From the NCBI RefSeq assembly GCF_024296865.1, contig NZ_CP101134.1:3658001-3722000 (forward strand): a DNA stretch of 64,000 nt, read 5' to 3'. The notes beneath the pieces are model-generated. The model was not told the DNA's origin, did no database searches, and saw nothing but the letters and a program-made list of their open reading frames with translations. The translations under genes and the position numbers were made by a program. Below, piece after piece: positions 7,601-16,467 of this stretch (positions are counted from its first letter, which is position 1; every line of letters begins with the position of its first letter). This DNA is from Sphingobacterium sp. LZ7M1 (lineage in GTDB: Bacteria > Bacteroidota > Bacteroidia > Sphingobacteriales > Sphingobacteriaceae).

Positions 7601-9223
7601 TTATAGGTTAATATCTAGGGTTTTCTCACCGGCAGTTGGGCAACCAACAGTCAACTGTACTTTACCTTTTCCTTTGACCAACCAAGAGAAGGTATTGGAA
7701 GCACCAGCTTGAAGGGTTGGATAAAGTTGAAGGCGTTTTCCGCTTAGGAAAGATTGTCCTTTTTGCAATTCCATAATGGATTTCATTTTGGAAACATGCT
7801 TAATCTTATCTGCAATTTCCGGATAGACAGGCATGGCACCCGTATTGAAGACTTTCACTTCGATACGGTAGATATCATCGCCAAGATTGGTCACTTTCGG
7901 GCTTGAGAATTCCAGGCTGGCCAGCGAACGGGTCAATTCAACCACAAAGTTGCTGTGCATCTTTGCTGCAACATCCAATAATGCTATAGGAGGGTTGTTC
8001 ATAAAACGTTCCACTACCCCACCGACTTCCACATCCTGATTTGGAAAATCCGGATGGTTAACCTTGGCCCATGGAAGGATTGCTCCTTGGATCCCTTGGT
8101 TTTTAACCCAGTTCACAAAACGGTCGGAGTTGTTTGTTGCTGGTACTTTCGGTCCAGCATTCTTCGTCGTATCCGAAATGGTCGGAATCCACCATGATGG
8201 CGTAACAAAGCTGAATTTACCTGTATGGTAATAAATCGTTGGACTTAGGTTTCCTTTACCAGCAGCCATTTTTGGAGCTTCTCCCATTGGTTTTACGGCA
8301 TCATTATAGATCTTGCTCACAAATGCAGAAACTTGTGCATCGTTATTGGTCCAAGACTTCGTAATTCTTTCCGAAGCTTTTCTTTGATCGAATTGTTCAG
8401 GTACAGATAGATTGTTTTGCAAGCCGAAGTGCAATACGGCCGCAATTTGTGGATTTTCGAAGATCAAATCGATGATTGCCCTGGTTTCCGGCTCCGAAGC
8501 TGCATAATCCCCGGTTTCTGGTTCGAAAAATGGATAATCATAGGTAAAGTTCTTGTCCAAGTTGACACCTGATTTACCATCTTCCGAGATTGCACCATCT
8601 TGATCTGCATCACGTCCTTCGGTATATAGTTCATATGTTCCTGATTCACCTTTATTACGTTCAGCCAAAACCAGGTAATCGGCATTATTGGCATGGGAAC
8701 GGTAAGGCCCTGCAGGCGTTTTGATCCTCATCTGTGAAATCAAACCATCTTTATTTAGGTCTACTTCAGGGTCTTCATCGATCCGACCATCACGATCATT
8801 GTCTATGGTCCTGGCATTTCCAGAATACCAAGCTGCAGAACTGGAATTTCTTTTATAAGCATCTACATTTAGAACAGGAATAATCCAAATGGATTTATTG
8901 GCCAATAGTTCATTCAATTGATCGCTAGGAAGGGCTAAGATCTGCTTGGCCACATTTAATGAATTGATCACTCCAGCAGGATGTTTTCCATCTACACCGG
9001 CAACAATCAATAATGTGGGTTTTGCAGTTTTTCCATTTTGGATTTTAATTAATGGGATATCTTCAGAACCAACCGACTTTCCGATGGAAGTTCTTTCCAC
9101 GAGTTTGTTTGAAGATACATCTTGAATTTGTTTTGTCAATGCATCGAAATTGGGATAATTCCACTGTGCATGTACAAAAAACGGCATGCCGCAGGAGAGC
9201 AGCAAAATGATCCAGTATTTCAT
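7601..9223 (-). CDS. M14 carboxypeptidase-like protein with degraded active site
   Basis: A 540-residue paralogue of the next gene, with a signal peptide (residues 1-20, ending VHAQ). The fold is recognisable from the matching order of motifs and the same acidic DNDRDGRIDEDPEVD insertions. Key residues are changed: the zinc motif reads H81-P-A-G84, so the metal-binding Glu is a Gly; the NRDW motif is replaced by NLDKNF (221-226); and the FSNEL catalytic segment reads FSFVTPSWW (337-345) with no Glu. His265 is kept. It is thus probably not a peptidase and may bind peptides or assist its partner. Distance to the partner gene is 13 bases. Confidence 0.82.
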   Translation of the reverse strand: MKYWIILLLSCGMPFFVHAQWNYPNFDALTKQIQDVSSNKLVERTSIGKSVGSEDIPLIKIQNGKTAKPTLLIVAGVDGKHPAGVINSLNVAKQILALPSDQLNELLANKSIWIIPVLNVDAYKRNSSSAAWYSGNARTIDNDRDGRIDEDPEVDLNKDGLISQMRIKTPAGPYRSHANNADYLVLAERNKGESGTYELYTEGRDADQDGAISEDGKSGVNLDKNFTYDYPFFEPETGDYAASEPETRAIIDLIFENPQIAAVLHFGLQNNLSVPEQFDQRKASERITKSWTNNDAQVSAFVSKIYNDAVKPMGEAPKMAAGKGNLSPTIYYHTGKFSFVTPSWWIPTISDTTKNAGPKVPATNNSDRFVNWVKNQGIQGAILPWAKVNHPDFPNQDVEVGGVVERFMNNPPIALLDVAAKMHSNFVVELTRSLASLEFSSPKVTNLGDDIYRIEVKVFNTGAMPVYPEIADKIKHVSKMKSIMELQKGQSFLSGKRLQLYPTLQAGASNTFSWLVKGKGKVQLTVGCPTAGEKTLDINL

Positions 9224-9566
9224 ATATTTAGGTATTTAGTCTGTCGCTAAACTACTGAATTAGGTTAATAATTGAAAGGCATTAAGCAGATAATCCCATT
9301 TTTAAATGATTATTTAAAAAAATTGGGAATAGAATGAATGGGAAGCCTGAAAACAGGTTATTAGGCCATCATTTTTATCACAGCCCCTTGGATAACAATA
9401 TTGTTATAATTGCGATTAGGGGTGGTTTTTCTTTAAGAAATCTGCAAAAAAGTTGGAATGATTAAACAGGTTTCATCCCTATGATATTCAAATTGCATTT
9501 ATTCTAATAACTAAACTTCTCGTCTTTCAAGATTTGATTGAGAAAGCTAATAACAATATGATTTTA
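9224..9566. other. Intergenic region between M14 operon and siderophore operon
   Basis: A 343-base region with no gene. It holds a 16-base perfect palindrome, ATAACAATATTGTTAT, at 9392-9407, and an imperfect hairpin at 9295-9332. A weak promoter-like CTAAACTA at 9247-9254 (TAGTTTAG on the minus strand) precedes the M14-like gene. Confidence 0.45.
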
Positions 9567-10379
9567 TTATTCTGACTTTTCTTCCCTTCGGTCCTGGGCG
9601 GACTTATCTTCAGCGACACCGGCTTTCCAATATGAGAATGCGTAAAAATCTTTATTGGACCAACCTAGATTATCTTTGAAATAAGTTCGAAGGTCTTTTA
9701 CAGAACTGTACTCACAGGCTACATAAGCAAACTTCGATTGATCACTAGGTAGTTGCACCTCTTTAGCCAAGGTAGCTAATGTACTTCCTTTTTCTGGCTC
9801 TGGATTGATTAACCATTGAAATTCAAATCCGGGATGTTTTAGTTCTGGATGAAAATCATGCTCGGTTGGGATTTCTATCAAACAATACCCCTTAGCTGAT
9901 GAAGGAAGGCTTTCCAGGATACAACAGATAACTGGAATCGCTGTCGCATCACCAATCAAAAGGTACCAGTCTACTTTGGGATAATGAACAGTTTCCCTAA
10001 TTTTCATGGCAACCCCCAATTGATCGCCTAGGCCAGCCTTGCGAGCCCAAGTTGAGGCAGGACCGTTATCACCATGGTTTACAAAATCAATCGTAATTTC
10101 TTGCGTTTCGGGATTGTATTTCCGATGGGTATAAGTGCGGACAATAGGTTTCACGTCTTCATCAGGCATGACCCACTCCCCTTTTTGCGCATCAAAACTG
10201 GCAAATTGAACTTCCTTCTTTCCATGCGGAGGGATGAAGATCTTATTGTTTGCACCAGGTGTGCATTTATCAAAGTCTATCTCCTCATCTGATTTCAGGA
10301 CCACGCGAATATAATGTGGGGTAATAGATTGTTTATCCGTTACCTTAAAAACATGTTTTGATATGATTGGCTTTTCCAT
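9567..10379 (-). CDS. Siderophore-interacting protein (FAD/NAD(P)H ferric-siderophore reductase)
   Basis: A 270-residue cytosolic flavoprotein of the SIP/ViuB family. The N-terminal half carries the FAD-binding RTYTHR motif (about residues 81-86) and the HGDNGPASTWA segment typical of the family. The C-terminal half is the NAD(P)H-binding SIP domain (YLLIGDATAIPVI through the YVACEYSSVKDLR and FYAFSYWKAG region). It reduces ferric siderophore after import so that iron is released. It is the last gene of the importer operon, 6 bases after the binding-protein gene, which supports that role. Confidence 0.92.
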   Translation of the reverse strand: MEKPIISKHVFKVTDKQSITPHYIRVVLKSDEEIDFDKCTPGANNKIFIPPHGKKEVQFASFDAQKGEWVMPDEDVKPIVRTYTHRKYNPETQEITIDFVNHGDNGPASTWARKAGLGDQLGVAMKIRETVHYPKVDWYLLIGDATAIPVICCILESLPSSAKGYCLIEIPTEHDFHPELKHPGFEFQWLINPEPEKGSTLATLAKEVQLPSDQSKFAYVACEYSSVKDLRTYFKDNLGWSNKDFYAFSYWKAGVAEDKSAQDRREEKSE

Positions 10380-10385
10380 TTTTTG

Positions 10386-11339
10386 TTATTGAATAAGTTT
10401 TACGATATCATCGACCATCAAATCCACTGATGTTATCCCCCCTCCGGAGATAAACCATACATTGGGGTCGAGATAAAACAGGTTATTTGATTTAAAGGCT
10501 TTGGTCTGTTTGATCAGTTGATTTTCCACTTCCTCTTTACTTGATTTCTTTCCTAAGACCGCAGCATTTCGGTCGACGATAAACAGATAATCAGGGTTGG
10601 CTTCAGCAATCAATTCATTGGATACCCGTTGTCCATGAACAGATTCATCCTGCAATTCAAGAACGGGCTTGATGCCTAGAACATCATGGATAAAACCGAA
10701 CCTTGAACCTTTACCAAAGGCACTAAATTTCCCATTGTTATAGATCAAGAACAGTGCTTGATGCGGATCCTGTTGGAATTTGCTTTGGGCGGCAAGAATT
10801 TTCTTGTTCAATGACTCTAGTTTTTCAGTCGCCAACTCCTCTTTTCCATAAATCCTCCCGATCAGTTTGACATTGTTCTCAAAGGAGGGAAGAAAATTTT
10901 TATTGTCAGTTCCGATAAAAACCGTTGGGGCAATCTCATTGATTTCTTGGTAAAATCTTTCTAGTCGGGTTGAAATAAAAATAATTTCAGGTTTTGTTGC
11001 AGCAATGGCTTCAAAGTCGGGTTCAATCACAGAACCCACGTCTGCCACATCGGGATTGTCATGGATAGTCTTCAGGTAGGAAGGAAGGAATTTCTTGGGC
11101 ACACCGACAGGCGTAATCCCTAATTCATTCATTGTTTCTAAAGCACCAATATCCAGAACAACGCTGCGTTTGGGATTTTTGGGAATGATCTGTTTGCCCA
11201 ATTTATGTTCAATATGTAGTGTGTCACTCACAACCTTATCGTCTTGACTCGGTGAATTAGATTGGCAGGATAGGAATACAAAAGGCAAGATTAACATTGC
11301 CATGGATTGCCTTAATATATTGATGTACATCGTATTCAT
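10386..11339 (-). CDS. Ferric siderophore-binding lipoprotein of an ABC importer (FatB/YclQ-like)
   Basis: The substrate-binding component, about 317 residues. The start chosen is the ATG at 11339, 1 base after the upstream ATPase stop; the frame continues further upstream into that gene but without a signal. The N-terminus is a lipoprotein signal with lipobox FLSC, so the protein is anchored in the periplasm. The body shows the class III binding-protein fold, with VVLDIGALETMNELGI and VGVPKKFLPSYL closely recalling FatB/YclQ-type proteins. Members of that group bind catecholate siderophores such as petrobactin or anguibactin; the actual ligand here is unknown. Confidence 0.88.
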   Translation of the reverse strand: MNTMYINILRQSMAMLILPFVFLSCQSNSPSQDDKVVSDTLHIEHKLGKQIIPKNPKRSVVLDIGALETMNELGITPVGVPKKFLPSYLKTIHDNPDVADVGSVIEPDFEAIAATKPEIIFISTRLERFYQEINEIAPTVFIGTDNKNFLPSFENNVKLIGRIYGKEELATEKLESLNKKILAAQSKFQQDPHQALFLIYNNGKFSAFGKGSRFGFIHDVLGIKPVLELQDESVHGQRVSNELIAEANPDYLFIVDRNAAVLGKKSSKEEVENQLIKQTKAFKSNNLFYLDPNVWFISGGGITSVDLMVDDIVKLIQ

Positions 11340-11340
11340 T

Positions 11341-12123
11341 TTATAGATTGAAATAGTTACAGATTTTTTTATTGTTGATTTCGATGATATTAAATTCAAG
11401 GTCAAATATTTCATGCAGGATTTTCGCATCGATTACTTTATTGGTTTGATCATTATAAAGGATCTCTCCATTTTTCAGCGCAATAATTTGGTCGGAATAT
11501 TGGGAAGCAAAATTGATTTCATGGATGACCATGATTACCGTTTTTCCCAACTCATCCACGAGCCTCCGCAGTGTTTTCATGACATGGACGGCATGCTTCA
11601 TGTCTAGATTATTGAGGGGCTCATCGAGCAGGATAAAATCAGTGTCCTGGGCAATGATCATGGAGATGAACGCCCTTTGTCGTTGTCCACCACTCAATTC
11701 ATCGATAAAGGAATCTTTTAATTCCATTAGATCCGAAAACGCGATGGCATCATCCACTTTCCTCCAGTCCAATTCGCTCAGTTTACCTTGGCTATAAGGA
11801 AACCGTCCAAAGGAAACGAGGTCCCGTACGGTAAGTTTCAACTCAAGGTGATTGGACTGCTTCAGAATGGATAGTTTTTTTGCCAATTCAGCTCCTTTAT
11901 AGGAGGAAAGCTCCTTCTCATAGAAAGCCACATGCCCTTCATCTTGCTTAATCAAGCGACTTATTATTGACAGTAAGGTACTTTTCCCAGCACCATTCGG
12001 TCCAATCAAGGAGGTAATCTTAGCTTGTGGAAAACCACCGGTAAGATTTTTCAACACTTCCTTTTTGCCATAGCGCTTGGCAATCGCTTCAAAGCTTAGC
12101 TTATTTTTTTCCTCGTCAACCAT
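11341..12123 (-). CDS. Siderophore ABC importer ATPase
   Basis: A 260-residue FecE/FepC-type ATPase. Walker A GPNGAGKSTLL, signature LSGGQRQR, Walker B FILLDEPLNNLD and the switch His in VIHEI are all present and canonical. The start is the ATG at 12123, which overlaps the end of the upstream permease gene by 28 bases; a longer upstream reading would only translate permease sequence. It drives the two permeases encoded just before it. Gene order permease-permease-ATPase-binding protein matches yclNOPQ-type operons. Confidence 0.92.
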   Translation of the reverse strand: MVDEEKNKLSFEAIAKRYGKKEVLKNLTGGFPQAKITSLIGPNGAGKSTLLSIISRLIKQDEGHVAFYEKELSSYKGAELAKKLSILKQSNHLELKLTVRDLVSFGRFPYSQGKLSELDWRKVDDAIAFSDLMELKDSFIDELSGGQRQRAFISMIIAQDTDFILLDEPLNNLDMKHAVHVMKTLRRLVDELGKTVIMVIHEINFASQYSDQIIALKNGEILYNDQTNKVIDAKILHEIFDLEFNIIEINNKKICNYFNL

Positions 12124-13049
12124 AGTAAATACATAAAATAAACACCACCGATAAAATTGATAATAATACTGACCGTTGTGGTAAATCCGATGACCTGTTC
12201 CACTAGAAACTGCCCCAATACTAAACAGAGCACAGAAATCACGGCACAAATAGGGAGCATATACTGATGTTTTCTTGTTTTAAAAAGTTCATAGGTCAGG
12301 TTACAGACCAGAATTCCAAGGAACGTAATGGGTCCGACCAATGCTGTGGATACTGAAACCAATAGGGTGATACAGATTAGAAATCTTTTGACCATCTTAT
12401 TGTAATCGACACCAAGGTTAATGGCATGATCTCTTCCCAGTGCAATAACATCGAGATATCGAAGGTTAAAACTGATATAGACGATGGCTGCCAACATGGT
12501 AATCCCGGCAATGCCCAATAATTTACTGTTCATCTTGGCGAAGGAGACAAACATGAAGTTTTGTACCATCGAAAATTCATTGGGATCAATCAGAACCTGC
12601 AGGAATTGGCTCATGGTCAAAAATAAGGTGCCAAATACCATCCCTGTAAGTAAGAGATAGTACATGCTTCTTTTATTCTTACCAAACATCAAAAGGTAGA
12701 TCAATAAAGTAAAGCCTAGCATCAGGATCACGGCAAATAAAAAATTCTCCTGTTGATTGATGACTTGAAAAGTTCGATCCCCATAGATAAAGACGATAAC
12801 AGTCTGGAACAAGATAAAGATGGCTTCGTAACCCATGATTGAGGGGGTCAGAATCCTGTTATTAGTAATCGTCTGGAATAGGATCGAAGAATAAGCGACC
12901 GAACAGCCAACTATCAACATGCTAAAGAGTCGAATCGATCTTTTACTGATTGCGTAATTATTGGAAAGGTCAATGTTAAAGAACAGGAATAGGCCAATTA
13001 CTATAAGTAATAAGCCTAGCAATAGAGAAAATTTGAGGATTGGCTTCAT
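12096..13049 (-). CDS. Siderophore ABC importer permease 2 (FecCD family)
   Basis: A 317-residue integral membrane protein with about nine predicted spans and FecCD features: SVAYSSILFQTITNNRILTPSI near residue 60, GRDHAINLGVDY around 210 and VGPITFLGILVCNLTYEL around 245, the coupling-helix region. It pairs with the permease encoded 4 bases upstream to make the heterodimeric inner-membrane channel. Its 3' end overlaps the ATPase gene by 28 bases, a sign of tight coupling. Confidence 0.92.
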   Translation of the reverse strand: MKPILKFSLLLGLLLIVIGLFLFFNIDLSNNYAISKRSIRLFSMLIVGCSVAYSSILFQTITNNRILTPSIMGYEAIFILFQTVIVFIYGDRTFQVINQQENFLFAVILMLGFTLLIYLLMFGKNKRSMYYLLLTGMVFGTLFLTMSQFLQVLIDPNEFSMVQNFMFVSFAKMNSKLLGIAGITMLAAIVYISFNLRYLDVIALGRDHAINLGVDYNKMVKRFLICITLLVSVSTALVGPITFLGILVCNLTYELFKTRKHQYMLPICAVISVLCLVLGQFLVEQVIGFTTTVSIIINFIGGVYFMYLLWLTRKKIS

Positions 13050-13053
13050 GGTC

Positions 13054-14043
13054 TTATTTCTTTTTAAGGATTAAGATCAAGAATACAATTCCACCTATTA
13101 TGCCCACTGTCATCCCAATTGGCACTTCATAAGGAAAGACAATCAACCGACTGATCAAGTCGCATACGATGAGAAATACTGCGCCCACGTAAGCTATTAT
13201 TGGGAGAATCTTTCTAAGGTTATCGCCAAAGACCATACTCACCAAGTTTGGTATGATCAGCCCCAGAAATGGAATAGCTCCAACGGTAAGCACGGAAGAA
13301 CTCACCACGATAGAGACTGTAAACAAGCCTATATAGACAATAGTATTATAGGAAAGTCCCAAATTCTTGGCAAAGCTCTCGCCCATACCCGCAATGGTAA
13401 AACGTTCGGCAAACAGATAGACCAAGATAACCGCTGGAAGAATGATATAAATGGCTTCATATTGCCCTTGCATCACGGAGGAAAAATCTCCGAGCAACCA
13501 CTCTTGCGTACTTTGCACTATACCTTTTTCATAAGCGAAGAAAGTTGAAATGGCACTGAGGATACTTCCAAACATCAATCCTACAAGCGGAATAAATACA
13601 GTGCTGCGCAGCTTGATCTTGCTGATAAAATAGATGAACAGGAAAGAGGTAAAGAATGTAAAGAGCAAGGCAAAGATCATCCTAATGGTCAAGGAGGATT
13701 GCGGAAAAAGGATCAATGCGGTCAATATCCCCATTTTTGCGGCCTCTAATGACCCAGAAGTAGTTGGCGAAACAAACCGGTTTTGCGATAATTGTTGGAG
13801 GATAAAACCAGATATACTCAATCCTGCTCCTACCAATATCAAAGCCAAAGTTCTAGGAATTCGGCTGATCAGAAAGAACAGCATCTTTTCACTATCCGAG
13901 GAAAGATCGGAATAATGGATATCCTTCACCCCTGTAAATAGGGATATCCAGATTAAAACTAAAACAACCCCTATGGCAATGATCCATAGCAGGTATTTAT
14001 TCTTCAATAAACTCAATTTCTCCAACTCCTTACAGCATTTCAA
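13054..14043 (-). CDS. Siderophore ABC importer permease 1 (FecCD family)
   Basis: A 329-residue FecCD-type permease. Diagnostic segments are SRIPRTLALILVGAGLSISGFILQQ (described by its RIPRTLAL core near residue 60), SFAKNLGLSY near 230 and VGAIPFLGLIIPNL near 265. It is the first gene of the importer group, 93 bases after the YncE-like gene; that gap holds a hairpin followed by T runs. The start at 14043 is the first ATG; a slightly later start cannot be excluded. Confidence 0.92.
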   Translation of the reverse strand: MKCCKELEKLSLLKNKYLLWIIAIGVVLVLIWISLFTGVKDIHYSDLSSDSEKMLFFLISRIPRTLALILVGAGLSISGFILQQLSQNRFVSPTTSGSLEAAKMGILTALILFPQSSLTIRMIFALLFTFFTSFLFIYFISKIKLRSTVFIPLVGLMFGSILSAISTFFAYEKGIVQSTQEWLLGDFSSVMQGQYEAIYIILPAVILVYLFAERFTIAGMGESFAKNLGLSYNTIVYIGLFTVSIVVSSSVLTVGAIPFLGLIIPNLVSMVFGDNLRKILPIIAYVGAVFLIVCDLISRLIVFPYEVPIGMTVGIIGGIVFLILILKKK

Positions 14044-14076
14044 CGGCTCTCTTTAAACCGAAAAAAATGCTATGCT

Positions 14077-14119
14077 AAAAAATGAAACTATGCCCTGATC
14101 CATCCGGTTCAGGACATAG
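14077..14119 (-). terminator. Hairpin with T run between YncE-like gene and importer operon
   Basis: CTATGCCCTGA (14088-14098) and TCAGGACATAG (14109-14119) form an 11-base stem with one G-U pair in RNA, around a 10-base loop. On the minus strand it is followed by TTTCATTTTTT. It could terminate the esterase-YncE transcript or only lower read-through into the importer genes. Confidence 0.65.
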
Positions 14120-14136
14120 CAATCATCAAGATTTTA

Positions 14137-15183
14137 TTAATTTATTTTTGTGATGGTATCGCCATTCTTGTCGACCTCCACAGGCTGACCTTCCACTGGT
14201 CTACCACCCTTGGTTTTGTTGATGACAAAGGCCTCTCCTGATTTAGGATCGATCTTTACATGATTCGGACGAGAACCTGTAGGCAGGTCCGCGACCACCT
14301 CTAAGGTCTTGGCATCGATAATACTCGTGGTACCAGTTTGGCGATTGGCAGAATAAATTCTGTTTTTCACTTTATCAAAGGCTATTCCTATGGCGCCATC
14401 CCCCGTTGGGATACTCTTGATCAAATTACCATCAGGACCTAAAACCGTTACAGTGCCAGACTTTTGGTTGGTAACAAATAGGCGCTCTCCATCCGAAGTA
14501 ATATTTACCGGTGCTTCACCAGCAGATGGAAACTGCTTTTCAACTTTCTTACTTTTTACATCGACAACGTAAATGGAATTATCACCAATAACAGACACAT
14601 AGATCTTGTCCGTTCCTTTCAGGAAAGTCATGCCAGTGGCTGTTTTCCCAAGGTTGTTCAAAGAATGGGAATAGGTATTCGTTTTTCCATCAATGACCCA
14701 GATATTACTAGGATCACCTACATCAGATACGTAGATCAGGTTATTTTCTTCATCAACCAATACCTCACGGGTATGGGATTCTTCGGCTCCATTTTTAATG
14801 GTTGCCAATAACTTTCCAGATTTTAGGTCCACGGCACTTACCGAATTCGTTCTTGTATTTGTGGTATAGGCGATCTGGGTTTTATTATTGATTCCAATTC
14901 CGAATGGAGGGTTTTCTTTAAGACTGATGCTATCCACAATAGCCAAATCTTTGGGGTTAATTTTATAGATTGCACCGCCTGGATTAGCTCTAGAACCAGC
15001 TGAAGTCACGTAGATATGTCCATCGTTTGTATTGATTACCGCTTCATAAACGCCTGTTCCAGCATGAGAAGATTTCACTACCTGTTGGCCGAAAGCCAAA
15101 GTACCACAAAAGAATAACCCTGTACTGAGGAATAGAGCTTTTGAAATGATTGAGCACTTGTGATTGAAGTTAATTGTGTTCAT
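14137..15183 (-). CDS. YncE-like secreted beta-propeller protein
   Basis: A 348-residue protein with an N-terminal export signal (hydrophobic core around residues 15-32, ending FGQQ). The mature part is a chain of about seven repeats with the pattern G.IYVTSAG / NLIYVSDVGDPS / DKIYVSVIGDNS / RLFVTNQKSGTVTVL / RIYSANRQTGTTSII, that is, a YncE/YVTN-type beta-propeller. E. coli YncE is iron-regulated and periplasmic, but its function is not settled. It begins 2 bases after the Fes-like esterase gene, so the two are co-transcribed. A role in handling ferric siderophore in the periplasm is inferred from context only. Confidence 0.85.
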   Translation of the reverse strand: MNTINFNHKCSIISKALFLSTGLFFCGTLAFGQQVVKSSHAGTGVYEAVINTNDGHIYVTSAGSRANPGGAIYKINPKDLAIVDSISLKENPPFGIGINNKTQIAYTTNTRTNSVSAVDLKSGKLLATIKNGAEESHTREVLVDEENNLIYVSDVGDPSNIWVIDGKTNTYSHSLNNLGKTATGMTFLKGTDKIYVSVIGDNSIYVVDVKSKKVEKQFPSAGEAPVNITSDGERLFVTNQKSGTVTVLGPDGNLIKSIPTGDGAIGIAFDKVKNRIYSANRQTGTTSIIDAKTLEVVADLPTGSRPNHVKIDPKSGEAFVINKTKGGRPVEGQPVEVDKNGDTITKIN

Positions 15184-15185
15184 AG

Positions 15186-16334
15186 TTACTTATTTATATA
15201 TATGGAGTTAATTCTTGATTTCCAGTGCAGGTAAAATTCTTCGAAAGCTTTTTGCCAATAATAGGCTCCATGTTTACCTTCAGGATTGATATTGAGTGTT
15301 AATTTTCCAGGAAAAATATCTTTTATCCAGTTGAAATAGCAATCTAGGTCAATTTTCATATTATTATGGGAGTCCATCATCCGAAAGCGCCTTTCCCGAT
15401 CACCCATATAGAAATAGATTTCTTGGTCAGATCGATCTGTTCCTTTTTTCAGCAAGCTTTCAGAATAGCTGTATAGATTTGACTCGTCCATCCAGATAGA
15501 TGGGGAAAAAACAGCGGTAGTACCGAACACTCCAGGATATTTCAGCCCGGCATACAGCGTTAACAGGCCTGCTATGGAACTACCGACCATGGCGGTATTC
15601 CAAGGGTCGGAAAGAGTCCTATAATTGCTGTCCACAAATGGTTTTAAGGTATGGACAATATCTTCGAGGTACAGCCATCCCAAAGGATTCTTAGTCCCCT
15701 GAACGGGATGCACAAGGTATTCTTGTTGTCTTAACTCATAATTCTTTGCATGATCTATGGCGACTACGATTGTAGATGGATCAATTTCATCCAGGAATTC
15801 ATCCACCATCCATTCTACAGGTCCTGATCGACCAATCGATCGAGCTTCATCGAAAAGATGCTGCCCATCATGCATATAAATGGTTGGATAATGCTTGTCA
15901 GTATGAAAATAATCTTTGGGTAAGTAGATCATAACCTTTCGATATACATTCAAATCTGGAAAATAGAAATGTTCATCCAGGGTATGCACCTGTTTACTCG
16001 CAGTTGATTTGGGGAAAAGGTCCCGCCAAGATTCTATCTCTAAATTGATTTCTGAGTCTCTTTGTACCTTGAATACTTGAGGCGATTTCAGTTTGCCGTT
16101 TTGTGTAGCTTCGAGTGTTTGCCAATTGCCACGAGTTATTTTCAGTTCAAGTTCTCCGCTTGGTACTTCGGGCAGCAGGTATTGGACAGACTGCCCCTTT
16201 TCAGGGATTGTTCCTACCAATAAATGATCGGTATCCCAATTATTGAAAGTTCCAGCAAGGAACAATGGATCACCAACAAATTGGTCGCAATTGTTCAGAA
16301 TGTTTACTGTTATCTCAATGATTTTTTTGGGCAT
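15186..16334 (-). CDS. Fes-like ferric siderophore esterase
   Basis: A 382-residue cytosolic protein (no signal peptide) with two domains. Residues about 1-100 are an E-set/CBM48-like domain (FLAGTFNNWDTD near 25-36). Residues about 118-375 are an alpha/beta-hydrolase of the esterase D/Fes type: YMHDGQHLFDE (153-163), nucleophile Ser253 in VGSSIAG, and catalytic His355 in PEGKHGAYYW. Fes-type enzymes hydrolyse the trilactone or ester backbone of imported ferric catecholate siderophores to release iron. CBM48-containing esterases may also act on carbohydrate esters, but the neighbours favour siderophore use. It is the first gene of the minus-strand run and is divergent to the TonB receptor. 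Confidence 0.82.
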   Translation of the reverse strand: MPKKIIEITVNILNNCDQFVGDPLFLAGTFNNWDTDHLLVGTIPEKGQSVQYLLPEVPSGELELKITRGNWQTLEATQNGKLKSPQVFKVQRDSEINLEIESWRDLFPKSTASKQVHTLDEHFYFPDLNVYRKVMIYLPKDYFHTDKHYPTIYMHDGQHLFDEARSIGRSGPVEWMVDEFLDEIDPSTIVVAIDHAKNYELRQQEYLVHPVQGTKNPLGWLYLEDIVHTLKPFVDSNYRTLSDPWNTAMVGSSIAGLLTLYAGLKYPGVFGTTAVFSPSIWMDESNLYSYSESLLKKGTDRSDQEIYFYMGDRERRFRMMDSHNNMKIDLDCYFNWIKDIFPGKLTLNINPEGKHGAYYWQKAFEEFYLHWKSRINSIYINK

Positions 16335-16369
16335 AGTTAAATGTTTGCATTTAGCATTTTGACTTGGAG

Positions 16370-16401
16370 CTAAATTAGATAGATTCTAAATAAATGACAA
16401 A
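16370..16401 (-). promoter_or_regulatory. Predicted promoter and dyad of the esterase operon
   Basis: On the minus strand TTTG (plus 16398-16401) is followed after 20 bases by TAATTTAG (plus 16370-16377), a five-of-six match to the Bacteroidota -7 box TAnnTTTG. A dyad, TTAGA-tagat-TCTAA (16375-16389), overlaps the -7 box and could be an iron-regulator site. That function is inference. Confidence 0.5.
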
Positions 16402-16403
16402 CT

Positions 16404-16437
16404 TTATTTAAACTAATTATAAATAAGCCTATATTTA
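16404..16437 (+). promoter_or_regulatory. Predicted promoter and dyad of the TonB receptor gene
   Basis: TATATTTA (16430-16437) resembles a -7 box with one mismatch, with TTTA 19 bases upstream. The inverted repeat TTATTTA / TAAATAA (16404-16410, 16420-16426) overlaps the -33 element. Both are AT-rich, so chance matches are possible. Confidence 0.35.
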
Positions 16438-16467
16438 CCAGCAAATCAACGCTATTTAGGAGAAAGG

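Noticed and set aside
9392..9407. Palindrome ATAACAATATTGTTAT considered as an operator of the siderophore operon
   Set aside because: It lies downstream of both neighbouring genes' relevant ends (after the SIP gene stop and well before the M14-like gene start), and is AT-rich, so support is too weak.
11340..11429. N-terminal extension of the siderophore-binding lipoprotein
   Set aside because: The extra 30 residues lie inside the ATPase gene and would place the signal peptide internally; ATG 11339 gives a clean lipoprotein signal.
12124..12249. N-terminal extension of the siderophore ATPase
   Set aside because: The added 42 residues overlap the permease gene and are unlike ABC N-termini; the ATG at 12123 is used instead.
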